Part shown: positions 56,527-64,000 of the stretch, piece after piece
Layout: the number at the start of each line of letters is the position of its first letter
Numbering within the stretch: the first letter of the stretch is position 1
Program-made: the position numbers and the translations under genes
Notes under the pieces: model-generated
Seen by the model: only the letters and a program-made list of their open reading frames with translations
Told to the model about the DNA's origin: nothing
Database searches by the model: none
From: Parasediminibacterium sp051861445
GTDB lineage: Bacteria > Bacteroidota > Bacteroidia > Chitinophagales > Chitinophagaceae
NCBI GenBank assembly: GCA_051861445.1
Contig: JBHYCS010000016.1
Span: 1 to 64,000, forward strand
Direction: 5' to 3'
Length of the DNA stretch: 64,000 nucleotides

Positions 56527-56967
56527 ATGGCTGATAAAACAACAGCCATTTATTTTATGCCTTACTCATTTAATTTAATTACACAGCCCGCCGAAGCGGA
56601 TAGTTTAATTAAAACCGCCGAACGTGACCAACGCACATTATTAGCTCGTAAACAATCGCTAGAAGTGCGTACAGAAAACTCTGCTGAGGATATAGTAGAA
56701 ACTAGTGCCGAAATAGCAGAAATTAATGCAGAGTTAAACAATGCCAATGCATTAATTGCCGTATTGCCTGATGGGGAAAAGAAGGAAACAGAAATTACTA
56801 AGAAATTAGAATTAGAATTACGCCTTCGAAAACTCAATCAAAGTGGAAGCAAACAAAACGCAGTATCTGTGCTAGAAAGAGAATACGATATAGCATTGAT
56901 GGATGCACAGTTACAAAAAATTACGACATTTATTACCGAAGTCACAGCACATAAAGCTACGCTATGA
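56527..56967 (+). CDS. Small coiled-coil protein
   Basis: Unrecognised 146-residue soluble protein, possibly starting at 56557 (MPYSFNLITQPAEADSLIKT) instead of 56527. From residue 20 on it is an unbroken helix with heptad spacing: TAERDQRTLLARKQSLEVRT, VETSAEIAEINAELNNANAL, EITKKLELELRLRKLNQSGS. There is no signal peptide. It follows the HTH-like gene by 63 bases on the same strand and precedes a terminator, so the two likely form one operon. Both being short, helical and orphan-like suggests a regulator/partner pair. Confidence 0.6.
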   Translation: MADKTTAIYFMPYSFNLITQPAEADSLIKTAERDQRTLLARKQSLEVRTENSAEDIVETSAEIAEINAELNNANALIAVLPDGEKKETEITKKLELELRLRKLNQSGSKQNAVSVLEREYDIALMDAQLQKITTFITEVTAHKATL

Positions 56968-56992
56968 TAGGCGTAATGCATGTTCGATTATA

Positions 56993-57025
56993 CTAAAGCC
57001 GCACTTGAATAGGTGCGGCTTTAGT
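56993..57025 (+). terminator. Terminator after the HTH/coiled-coil pair
   Basis: TAAAGCCGCAC pairs with GTGCGGCTTTA around an eight-base loop; a T-rich stretch follows. It is 26 bases after the coiled-coil gene stop. Confidence 0.85.
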
Positions 57026-57030
57026 GTTTT

Positions 57031-57144
57031 TTAGTATTTGCTATTCAATAATTGTTCTAGCTGTTCGCTTGTATAAGCTGTCTCGTACTTTTGAGATAGC
57101 TTCATTTGATATGCTTTATCATTAGACACATCATAGCTAAATAA
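57031..57144 (-). pseudogene. Possible decayed gene remnant
   Basis: The minus strand is open for 38 codons with convincing composition (SNDKAYQMKLSQKYETAYTS, then EQLEQLLNSKY and stop) but has no start. A different frame just upstream (57145-57200) continues with PAINYERTEVSAISYIY, which suggests a frameshifted relic. I cannot name the parent gene. Confidence 0.35.
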
Positions 57145-57764
57145 ATGTAACTAATAGCAGAAACTTCTGTTCTTTCATAATTGATAGCAGGTACTTTAAA
57201 ATTTTATATCCAAGCAAATGTTCTTATCACAATCCATATTTTAGGTTATGTTTTCCAATCTTTAGTTTTGTCAGTTCTATTAATAATCGTTAGACTCATG
57301 TTTAATTTCCTTTAAAACCACTTTTTTAAAATGCCCCTGTAGCCTGAGTCTGCAAATTATGTATTGCAAATTTGGCTCATAATATTTTGACTCAAGCACA
57401 TTATTTAAACACCTGTTTTTTTGTCATTAAATTTTTAACGACAGGTTTCCTCTTTTTAATCTTTAACCAAAATCTTTACTACTTATTTTATAATCAACAC
57501 AAACAGCTTCTAGAATAAACTCTTTATATAAATTCGATAAATGAAAAATGTTTTGGGTTGTTTTCTTAAATAACTCACACAATCATCTTCAATATTTTTT
57601 ATTCTATACCCAAATTTCATCCAATCTTCATTGCAGCTAATTTGTACATTTTGTAGTAAAACATCTATCTTAAAGTAATCGAAACTGTGATTGTGTTTTT
57701 TATAAACTGAACTTAATATATTTACCATTCGAAAAACTAAGCTTTCTTACTATAATTATTGTTT
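57145..57764. other. Non-coding stretch at the right end of the accessory segment
   Basis: Apart from the relic running in from the left and the 38-bp repeat at 57613-57650, I see no gene here. A 72-codon open frame on the minus strand (57510-57728) is just the repeat in context, not a real gene. The right end must hold the promoter of the TrkA/RyR gene. Confidence 0.5.
57613..57650. repeat. Right 38-bp direct repeat (partner of 51964-52001)
   Basis: This copy repeats the start of the carboxylase gene in the same orientation with one mismatch, but here it is not followed by carboxylase sequence. The two copies are 5,649 bases apart. Confidence 0.7.
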
Positions 57765-59708
57765 ATGAGTGGACATGGCCCTTCTGTTAAAGTAAATCCG
57801 GGTTTTATAATTACCATTATTGTACTTGTTTTTGTTTTATCACTCTATGGATTTCATCATCATTTGGGTGATCAGTTTAATGTATGGGGTGCTATTTATG
57901 CAACCATCTGTTTTTTCCTCATGCATCATGTGAGTCCAATTCCTGAAGATTTACCCATTCTGATTGCCCAATATTTAGCGGCATTGTTATTAGGGTTAGG
58001 TGTTTTGAATTTAGTGTGGGAATATTTTTATAAGGGTTATATTAGAAATAAAATTAAGTTTCAATACAAAGACCATATTGTTATTTTTAATTTAAATGTT
58101 ATTGGAAGAAAAATTTGCCACGATTTATTGGCTAAAGGTTATAAAGTGGTTGTGGTAGAGGTAGATAGCGATAATCACCATGTAGAAGATGTGAAAAAAA
58201 GAGGTGGTATTGTTTTAAAATCATCATCAAGAGATCCTAAAACTTTAGAAGATTGTGGTTTAATTCATGCAAAAACTTGCATTTTAGCTGGTGATAACGA
58301 TTCTAAAAATATTGAGCTAGCTAAACGAATTACCGCTTTTACTATACAACATAAAAATTATGTAGCAGATAAAAGCTTAAAAATTATTATTAATGTAAGC
58401 AGTGAAAGCAATGTTAGTCTCTTAAAAGATTATTTCGATATTCATAACCAAGATGAACATTACGATTTAGAAACCATTAATTTACCTGAAATTACTGCTA
58501 AACATATTTTCGATCAATTTCCTCCACACAACTATTTAAATCAAGAAAAAGAAGAAGAGCATTCTATTGCTGTTATTGGTTATAATGCAACGGCTCATCG
58601 GTTTTTACTAGAAAATATGATTTTAAGCCATTATCCCAATCTTCAAAATTTAAAAGTTTATTTGGTAGATAAAGATGCAGAAACCCATTTTGCAGATTTT
58701 GCTTTTAAACATCCTTATTACAACGATTTTTTAGAAATTATTCCTGTTAAGTTATTAAACGAAAGCTTCTTTGCAAATTTTGCTTGGAGCAAAAAACACA
58801 TTGAGCAACTAAGTCAGGTAAAAATTGCGTATTTGTTTGGTAACGATGATGCAGAATTAATGAATACTGCTGCTAATTTCAGACAGTTTTTATATTCTCA
58901 AACCTTATCTGTGGTTCAGGTACCTTTAGTAATTTGTATGCCTGAAAATGATGGCATCATCGATTTATTAAATACACAAGTAAACGAACGTGAAAATGTG
59001 TCTTCGGTATTTGAAAGTGGTTTAAATATTCATCAAATAAAAACATACACCGACACTTGTAATTCGAATACCATTGAACAAAATGAATTGAATGATAGTT
59101 TGGCTAGAATAATTAACTATTTCTATTCTATTAAATATGAGTTTGCAGGAATTTTATCTAAACAATTTAACGTACAAGATAGTAATGATGTAATTCGTTT
59201 GTTAGAAACAGAATTGTTGCATTTGCCATCTAAAAAACAAACGATTACCGAAAAAGAAATTGATAAATATGTAATTGATTTATTGGTTACTCATTTAAAC
59301 ATTCCTTCTTTTAAATTAAATAAGTTTTTAAGTATAGATAAAAGATGGAATGCTTTAAATCATCGTAAAAAAGATAGCAATCGTTTTGCAGCAAGAAATA
59401 TTCCTGTAAAAATTGCAGGAATGAAGAGTATTGGTTGTTGGCCATTGAGCTACGAAAACATAAAACTATTCTATCCTAAATTGGCTAGCATGGAACACAA
59501 AAGATGGATGGCAGAAAAAATGGTATTTAACTTTAAATATGGAAGTTTTGGCGACGATAAATCACAAAAATCTTTATTAAAAGAAGTATTAAAAATTCAT
59601 GATCAATTAATTCCTTATGAACGATTAACAGCCATTGAAAAAGAAAAAGATTTAAACTTGTTCATGCTATTGATATTACTACACGCTGTTAAACCCAATC
59701 ATGCGTAA
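57765..59708 (+). CDS. Membrane protein with TrkA-N-like and RyR domains
   Basis: A 647-residue protein starting at the ATG at 57765 (a TTG lies six bases earlier). Two to three membrane helices occupy the first 90 residues (GFIITIIVLVFVLSLYGF, VWGAIYATICFFLM, LIAQYLAALLLGLGVLNLVW), like an ion-channel or membrane-sensor module. A TrkA-N-like Rossmann domain is at about 103-240 (HIVIFNLNVIGRKICHDLLA, KVVVVEVDSDNHHVEDVKKR); the usual GxGxxG reads NLNVIG, so nucleotide binding may be altered. A second Rossmann-like unit starts near 265 (EEHSIAVIGYNATAHRFL). The C-terminus (about 545-647) is RyR-like: LASMEHKRWMAEKMVFNFKY, HDQLIPYERLTAIEKEKDLN. It lies two bases before the TIR gene. Confidence 0.78.
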   Translation: MSGHGPSVKVNPGFIITIIVLVFVLSLYGFHHHLGDQFNVWGAIYATICFFLMHHVSPIPEDLPILIAQYLAALLLGLGVLNLVWEYFYKGYIRNKIKFQYKDHIVIFNLNVIGRKICHDLLAKGYKVVVVEVDSDNHHVEDVKKRGGIVLKSSSRDPKTLEDCGLIHAKTCILAGDNDSKNIELAKRITAFTIQHKNYVADKSLKIIINVSSESNVSLLKDYFDIHNQDEHYDLETINLPEITAKHIFDQFPPHNYLNQEKEEEHSIAVIGYNATAHRFLLENMILSHYPNLQNLKVYLVDKDAETHFADFAFKHPYYNDFLEIIPVKLLNESFFANFAWSKKHIEQLSQVKIAYLFGNDDAELMNTAANFRQFLYSQTLSVVQVPLVICMPENDGIIDLLNTQVNERENVSSVFESGLNIHQIKTYTDTCNSNTIEQNELNDSLARIINYFYSIKYEFAGILSKQFNVQDSNDVIRLLETELLHLPSKKQTITEKEIDKYVIDLLVTHLNIPSFKLNKFLSIDKRWNALNHRKKDSNRFAARNIPVKIAGMKSIGCWPLSYENIKLFYPKLASMEHKRWMAEKMVFNFKYGSFGDDKSQKSLLKEVLKIHDQLIPYERLTAIEKEKDLNLFMLLILLHAVKPNHA

Positions 59709-59710
59709 CT

Positions 59711-61264
59711 ATGCAGTTCGAAAAAGACATATTTATAAGCTATGCTCATATAGATGATGAATCGCTGATAGAAACTCAGAAGGGTTGGGTAAGCGATTTT
59801 CATAGAGCATTAGAAATTAGATTGGCACAATTACTTGGTCGTAGACCAGTCATTTGGAGAGATCCATCTTTGCAAGGCAACCATTTGTTTGATAAGCAAA
59901 TTGTAGATCAGTTTAGTAAGGTGGCCATTGTAATTTCTATTCTAACACCACGTTATGTAAAAAGCGAATGGTGTGTAAGAGAGGTAAACGAATTTTATGA
60001 TGCATGTCAAAAAAATATTGGATTTAGTGTAAACAATAAAGCTAGAATATTTAAAATTATTAAAACACCTGTTCGTGTTGATTTGCACCCAACCGTAATT
60101 CAAAACATTTTAGGATATGAATTTTATACAAGTGATGCAGCAACAGGTAGGGTAAAAGAATTTGCCCAAATGTTTGGTCAGCAAACAGATATGAGTTATT
60201 GGGAAAAATTAGATGATGTTGCCAATGATATTTGCTCATTTTTAGAAAGTTTAGAAGGTAGTTCGGCAGCACCATCAAATCATGTAAATGTGCAGCCTGT
60301 TACCACAACAGCAACTATAATTAATACACCAAAACAAGTTAATCAAACCAAAAAAATATATTTAGCTGAAAGCAGTTACGATACTTTAGAATTTAGAGAT
60401 AGCTTAAAAAGAGAGTTATTAGATTACGGTTATCAAATAATTCCTGATAAACAATTGCCATTAATTGGTCCAGTTTTATCTGAACAATTACCCAATTACT
60501 TAAAAGAGGCTCATCTTTCTGTGCATTTGGTTGGAGAAAATTATGGTGTTGTGCCAGAAGGTGCTAAAAAATCGATTGTAGAAATACAAAACGATATTGC
60601 TAGCAGTTTTAGTGCTTCTAATAATTTACAACGTTTAATTTGGATTCCTGAAAATGTAGAACCAGTAGATGAACGGCAAGCTCTTTTTCTAGAAAACCTA
60701 AAGACAGGCAAAGCCGGCATTTTAGGAGCCGATCTTGTACAAAGTTCGTTAGAAGATTTTAAAAGTGTGATGATGGATACGCTCAAGCGTATGGAGGAAA
60801 AAGAGAAAAAAGCAGCAACTACAATTGATACATTTGTTAATAACGACTTATTATCTACCAATAGCGGCTCTAAATTGGTGTATTTAATTTGTGATTTATC
60901 AGATATAGATGCCATACAACCATTAGAAGATTTTTTATTTAATAATGGCTACGAAGTAGTAATACCCATTTTTGATGGCGACGAATCGCAAATAAGAGAA
61001 GACCATACCGAAAATCTAAAAAATTGTAATGCTTGCATTATATTCTTTGGCAATGCAAATGAATTATGGTTACGAAGTAAGATGAGAGATTTCATGAAAA
61101 TTAGTGGATATGGAAGAACACAACCACTAAATGCCAAAGCAGTGTATGTAGCAGCACCAACTACCGCTTCAAAAGCTAGGTTTAGAACTTTAGAGGCGGA
61201 AGTAATTAATGCTATGGATGCATTACCAGTTGATAAATTAAAAAGCTTTTTGCAAAAAATATAA
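59711..61264 (+). CDS. TIR-domain protein with three Rossmann-like modules
   Basis: A 517-residue soluble protein. Residues 1-180 are a TIR domain: KDIFISYAHIDDESL, GRRPVIWRDPSLQGNH, VAIVISILTPRYVKSEWCVR with Glu91 at the usual catalytic position of NAD-cleaving TIR domains. Residues 213-345 form a second module (KIYLAESSYDTLEFRDSLKR, YLKEAHLSVHLVGENYGV), resembling DUF4062-type domains. Residues 387-515 form a third (LVYLICDLSDIDAIQPLEDF, FLFNNGYEVVIPIFDGDE, CNACIIFFGNANELWLRSKM), also TIR- or DUF4062-like. It starts two bases after the RyR gene and ends nine bases before the STAND NTPase gene. An effector or signal-making enzyme is inferred. Confidence 0.85.
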   Translation: MQFEKDIFISYAHIDDESLIETQKGWVSDFHRALEIRLAQLLGRRPVIWRDPSLQGNHLFDKQIVDQFSKVAIVISILTPRYVKSEWCVREVNEFYDACQKNIGFSVNNKARIFKIIKTPVRVDLHPTVIQNILGYEFYTSDAATGRVKEFAQMFGQQTDMSYWEKLDDVANDICSFLESLEGSSAAPSNHVNVQPVTTTATIINTPKQVNQTKKIYLAESSYDTLEFRDSLKRELLDYGYQIIPDKQLPLIGPVLSEQLPNYLKEAHLSVHLVGENYGVVPEGAKKSIVEIQNDIASSFSASNNLQRLIWIPENVEPVDERQALFLENLKTGKAGILGADLVQSSLEDFKSVMMDTLKRMEEKEKKAATTIDTFVNNDLLSTNSGSKLVYLICDLSDIDAIQPLEDFLFNNGYEVVIPIFDGDESQIREDHTENLKNCNACIIFFGNANELWLRSKMRDFMKISGYGRTQPLNAKAVYVAAPTTASKARFRTLEAEVINAMDALPVDKLKSFLQKI

Positions 61265-61273
61265 TCGCTACAG

Positions 61274-64000
61274 ATGGTACAAGAAGAAACAATCCACTTC
61301 AATCCGTTTCCAGGGCTAAGAGCCTTTGAGGAAGAGGAAGACGTACTTTTCTTTGGACGAGAAAAGCAAGTAGATGAGTTATTGAAAAAATTGAGAACCA
61401 GTAGATTCTTAGTCGTAATTGGTTCGTCAGGTAGTGGTAAATCGTCTTTGGTAAAATCTGGATTAATTCCTGCTTTATATAGTGGGTTAATGGCTGGTGC
61501 AGGCAGTAATTGGAGAATGTGTACGTTTCGTCCCGGTAACGATCCTGTAGGAAATATGGCAAAAGCTTTAAGCGAAGATGGTGTTTTGTATCATCAACAA
61601 ACAGAAGCTGATGTACAAACCTATAGTGCTATTAATGAAAGTATTTTACGTAGAAGTAATTTAGGATTAATAGAAGCTTATCGTCAATCAGGCATTGATC
61701 CCAAAAATAAACTCTTAGTATTAGTAGATCAGTTTGAAGAAATTTTTAGATTTAGCAGATACGAAAAAGAAAATAAAGAAGGAAAAAGAGATGCTGTAGC
61801 ATTCATTAATTTATTGCTAAAAGCTACGGAACAGAAGGAATTACCAATTTATGTGGTATTTACCATGAGAAGTGATTTCTTGGGTGATTGTACCGAATTT
61901 AGAGGATTGCCAGAAGCCATTAATGAAGGGCAATATTTAGTACCAAGAATGACGAGAGAAGAAAGGAGAGATGCCATTACTGGTCCTGTTGCTGTTGGTG
62001 GTGCAGAAATTGCTCCTCGATTATTAAATCAATTATTAAACGATGTTGGTGATAATCCAGACCAGCTACCCATTTTGCAACATGCCTTAATGCGTACTTG
62101 GGATATTTGGAAGAAAAAAAATGCCGATGAACGACCACTTGACTTAGAAGATTATGAAGAAGTAGGCACCATGAGTCATGCCTTATCTCAACATGCAGAA
62201 GAGGCTTATGCAGAGTTAGAAACCGATAAGGAAAGACAAATTTGCGAAAGTTTATTTAAAGCATTAACCGATAAAGGAAGTGATGCGAGAGGAATTAGAA
62301 GACCAAGACGTTTGTCTGAAATTTGTGAACTTTCTGGAGCAAATATTGAAGAAGTTAAAGCCATTATTGAAATTTTTAGAAAAAAAGGACGTGGATTTTT
62401 AATGCCTCCTGTTGGCGTTGAACTAAATGAATCCACAATTATTGATATTTCTCATGAAAGTATCATGAGGGTTTGGGAAAGATTGATGGATTGGGTAGAT
62501 GAAGAAAATCAATCGGCAGAAGTGTATTTGCGTTTGTGTGAAGCAGCTAATTTATATGAATCTGGAAAAGGAAGTTTATGGAGAGATCCTGAATTACAGC
62601 TTGCTTGGAAATGGAAAGAAGAAAACAATCCGAATGCCACTTGGGCTAGCCGCTACAACGATTATTTTGATAAGGCTATTCTGTTTTTAGAACATAGCAA
62701 AAAACAATCAGAGTTACAATTATTGCATAAAGAGTTGATGCAAAAAAGGCGTTTAAAAAGAGCTAAAATTGTAGCCATTGTTATTGCCCTTATTGCATTG
62801 ATTGCATTTTTATTGGCCATTAATTCATTCCGTCAAAAAACAATTGCAGACAAGCAAAAGCAAATTGCTGTTTTAAAAAGTGCGGAAGCATTAAAACAAC
62901 AAAAAATTGCACAGCAACAAACTAAAATTGCTGTACAAAAAGGGCAAGAAGCTTTAGAGCAAAAAATGGCAGCAGAAGCTAGTAAAAACGAAGCATTAGC
63001 TCAAAAAGCAATTGCAGAAAAACAGCGAATTAAAGCACAAGAAAGTGAGCAACGAGCCAAAATGCAAGAAGCCATTGCTAAAAGTGAAAAAGAAAGAGCT
63101 GAAAAACAAAAAATTATTGCAGAAGAAAATGCTGAGATTGCTAGACAGCAAACTGCTATTGCTAAAGAATTGAAAGAAAGAGCAGAAGCAAATGAACGTG
63201 TAGCCATTCAGCAAAAAGAACTATCCAATAAATTAAAAGATTTAGCTGAAAGTAGAAACTTAGCCAACCAAGCCATTTTGTTGTTAAACGAAAGTAAAGC
63301 AACCGATAGCAAAAAATTAGCATTAGATGCTTATGAATTGAATGAAAAAAATGAAGGGCCAAAACAAAATAGTGAGGTATATGCTGCTTTAAGTTTTAAC
63401 TGGAATAAAAGTATCAATTATACCAATCAGGCTTTGTACCACCAATATCCTGTAAAGTGTATGGTGTTTAAACCGAAATCGAATATTTTGTTTACAACCG
63501 ATGAATCTGGTTTAATTTATACATCTAAAGCTGAAAACGGAATTGTTCAACCCATTTCAAAAATCAATATCAAACAAGATATACGAAGCATTGCCATTTC
63601 ACCCGATGGTAATAAATTGTTGGTAGCAACTGCAATGGGTAAAGCATTTATTTACACCATAAATACCAATAATACTTTATTAGAAATTGGCAGTTTTGCT
63701 TTTGCAGGTATTGCTACCAAAGCTTTATTTGTAAACAATAATTATCTGTTTGTATTAAGCAACAAAGAAATTAAACGTGTGAAAATAGAAACCAATAATG
63801 CATTGGTTTTAGAAACATCTATTGCTGCCGACCAAATGAATGCAATTGCTTTAACTAAAGCCGGTAAAATTTATGCAGCCTTTAGTAATAAAATACTGGT
63901 ATACAATACTTGGAACGATGTTTTGGTAAATACGGCACAATCGTATGAACTTGCTTCAAAAATTACAAGTTTATCCATTGATGAATCTGAAAATTATATT
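61274..64000 (+). CDS. Membrane-anchored STAND NTPase with beta-propeller (partial, runs off window)
   Basis: The frame from ATG 61274 is open for 909 codons to the window end, without a stop. The N-terminus FNPFPGLRAFEEEEDVLFFG is the typical opening of novel STAND ATPases. Walker A is VVIGSSGSGKSSLVKSG (residues 48-63) and Walker B LLVLVDQFEEIF (about 147-158). A winged-helix region follows to about 490. A membrane helix is at about 500-518 (IVAIVIALIALIAFLLAI), then a long Ala/Gln/Lys/Glu coiled coil (about 520-690). From about 715 repeated beta-blades begin (DIRSIAISPDGNKLLVATAM, KIYAAFSNKILVYNTW), a WD40-like propeller. It is the sensor/switch partner of the TIR protein by context; nine bases separate them. 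Confidence 0.85.
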   Translation, partial: MVQEETIHFNPFPGLRAFEEEEDVLFFGREKQVDELLKKLRTSRFLVVIGSSGSGKSSLVKSGLIPALYSGLMAGAGSNWRMCTFRPGNDPVGNMAKALSEDGVLYHQQTEADVQTYSAINESILRRSNLGLIEAYRQSGIDPKNKLLVLVDQFEEIFRFSRYEKENKEGKRDAVAFINLLLKATEQKELPIYVVFTMRSDFLGDCTEFRGLPEAINEGQYLVPRMTREERRDAITGPVAVGGAEIAPRLLNQLLNDVGDNPDQLPILQHALMRTWDIWKKKNADERPLDLEDYEEVGTMSHALSQHAEEAYAELETDKERQICESLFKALTDKGSDARGIRRPRRLSEICELSGANIEEVKAIIEIFRKKGRGFLMPPVGVELNESTIIDISHESIMRVWERLMDWVDEENQSAEVYLRLCEAANLYESGKGSLWRDPELQLAWKWKEENNPNATWASRYNDYFDKAILFLEHSKKQSELQLLHKELMQKRRLKRAKIVAIVIALIALIAFLLAINSFRQKTIADKQKQIAVLKSAEALKQQKIAQQQTKIAVQKGQEALEQKMAAEASKNEALAQKAIAEKQRIKAQESEQRAKMQEAIAKSEKERAEKQKIIAEENAEIARQQTAIAKELKERAEANERVAIQQKELSNKLKDLAESRNLANQAILLLNESKATDSKKLALDAYELNEKNEGPKQNSEVYAALSFNWNKSINYTNQALYHQYPVKCMVFKPKSNILFTTDESGLIYTSKAENGIVQPISKINIKQDIRSIAISPDGNKLLVATAMGKAFIYTINTNNTLLEIGSFAFAGIATKALFVNNNYLFVLSNKEIKRVKIETNNALVLETSIAADQMNAIALTKAGKIYAAFSNKILVYNTWNDVLVNTAQSYELASKITSLSIDESENYI

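Noticed and set aside
57510..57728. 72-codon open frame on the minus strand
   Set aside because: Its only recognisable part is the 38-bp repeat copied from the carboxylase start, and the frame changes at once afterwards; there is no carboxylase sequence beyond it.
62996..63362. Antisense open frames over the STAND coiled coil
   Set aside because: They are the reverse reading of the repetitive Ala/Gln/Lys/Glu codons of the coiled coil; composition is hydrophobic and Ser/Phe-rich as expected from antisense.
1..64000. CRISPR arrays, tRNA, rRNA or insertion sequences
   Set aside because: I looked for regular spaced repeats, cloverleaf-type sequences and transposase motifs and saw none. The repeats present are only in two or a few copies.

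Overview
The window reads as chromosomal DNA of an AT-rich Bacteroidota bacterium, most likely of the Chitinophagaceae type (inference). The evidence is three SusC/SusD pairs, an ECF sigma/FecR pair in front of a polysaccharide utilisation locus (PUL), many signal peptides and lipoproteins with Bacteroidota lipoboxes, SusD-type C-terminal ends and several family-specific conserved proteins. No tRNA, rRNA, CRISPR array or transposase was seen.

Region 1 (about 0.3-39.4 kb) is a large PUL whose enzyme set fits pectin, most likely rhamnogalacturonan I. On the minus strand, reading from right to left, there is a seven-gene transport operon (FAS1 lipoprotein, SusC, SusD, two FAS1 lipoproteins with jelly-roll-like C-termini, SusC, SusD) ended by a hairpin terminator at 18.7 kb. 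It is followed by an ECF sigma factor with its FecR-type anti-sigma factor, a third SusC/SusD pair, a terminator with a competing stem at 11.45 kb, and then five secreted enzymes (GH105/88, GH95, CE12, GH106, GH2). Divergently on the plus strand lie a macroglobulin-like/plug-domain protein, a PL4-type rhamnogalacturonan lyase and a DUF6250-like lectin-fold protein, closed by a bidirectional terminator. Lyase, unsaturated uronyl hydrolase, rhamnosidase-type, galactosidase-type, fucosidase-type and acetylesterase proteins together give a coherent pathway for a branched, acetylated pectin.

Region 2 (39.4-52.0 kb) is mostly housekeeping: YebC, SMC, a MbnP/di-haem peroxidase cluster that looks copper or redox related, RNase HI, a PhzF-family enzyme and a methylcrotonyl-CoA-type carboxyltransferase.

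Region 3 (52.0-57.65 kb) looks like an accessory insertion. It is flanked by 38-bp direct repeats (one mismatch), the left one being the 5' end of the carboxylase gene. It holds a putative zinc metallopeptidase lipoprotein, a broken copy of that gene's 3' end, orphan lipoprotein and outer-membrane-like genes, an HTH-like regulator behind a dense TGTTACAAT operator array, and a small coiled-coil protein.

Region 4 (57.77-64.0 kb, running off the end) is a tight three-gene cassette: a membrane protein with TrkA-N-like and RyR domains, a TIR protein with three Rossmann-like modules, and a membrane-anchored STAND NTPase with a long coiled coil and the start of a beta-propeller. This looks like a signalling or anti-phage conflict system and is the strongest candidate in the window for an undescribed system.
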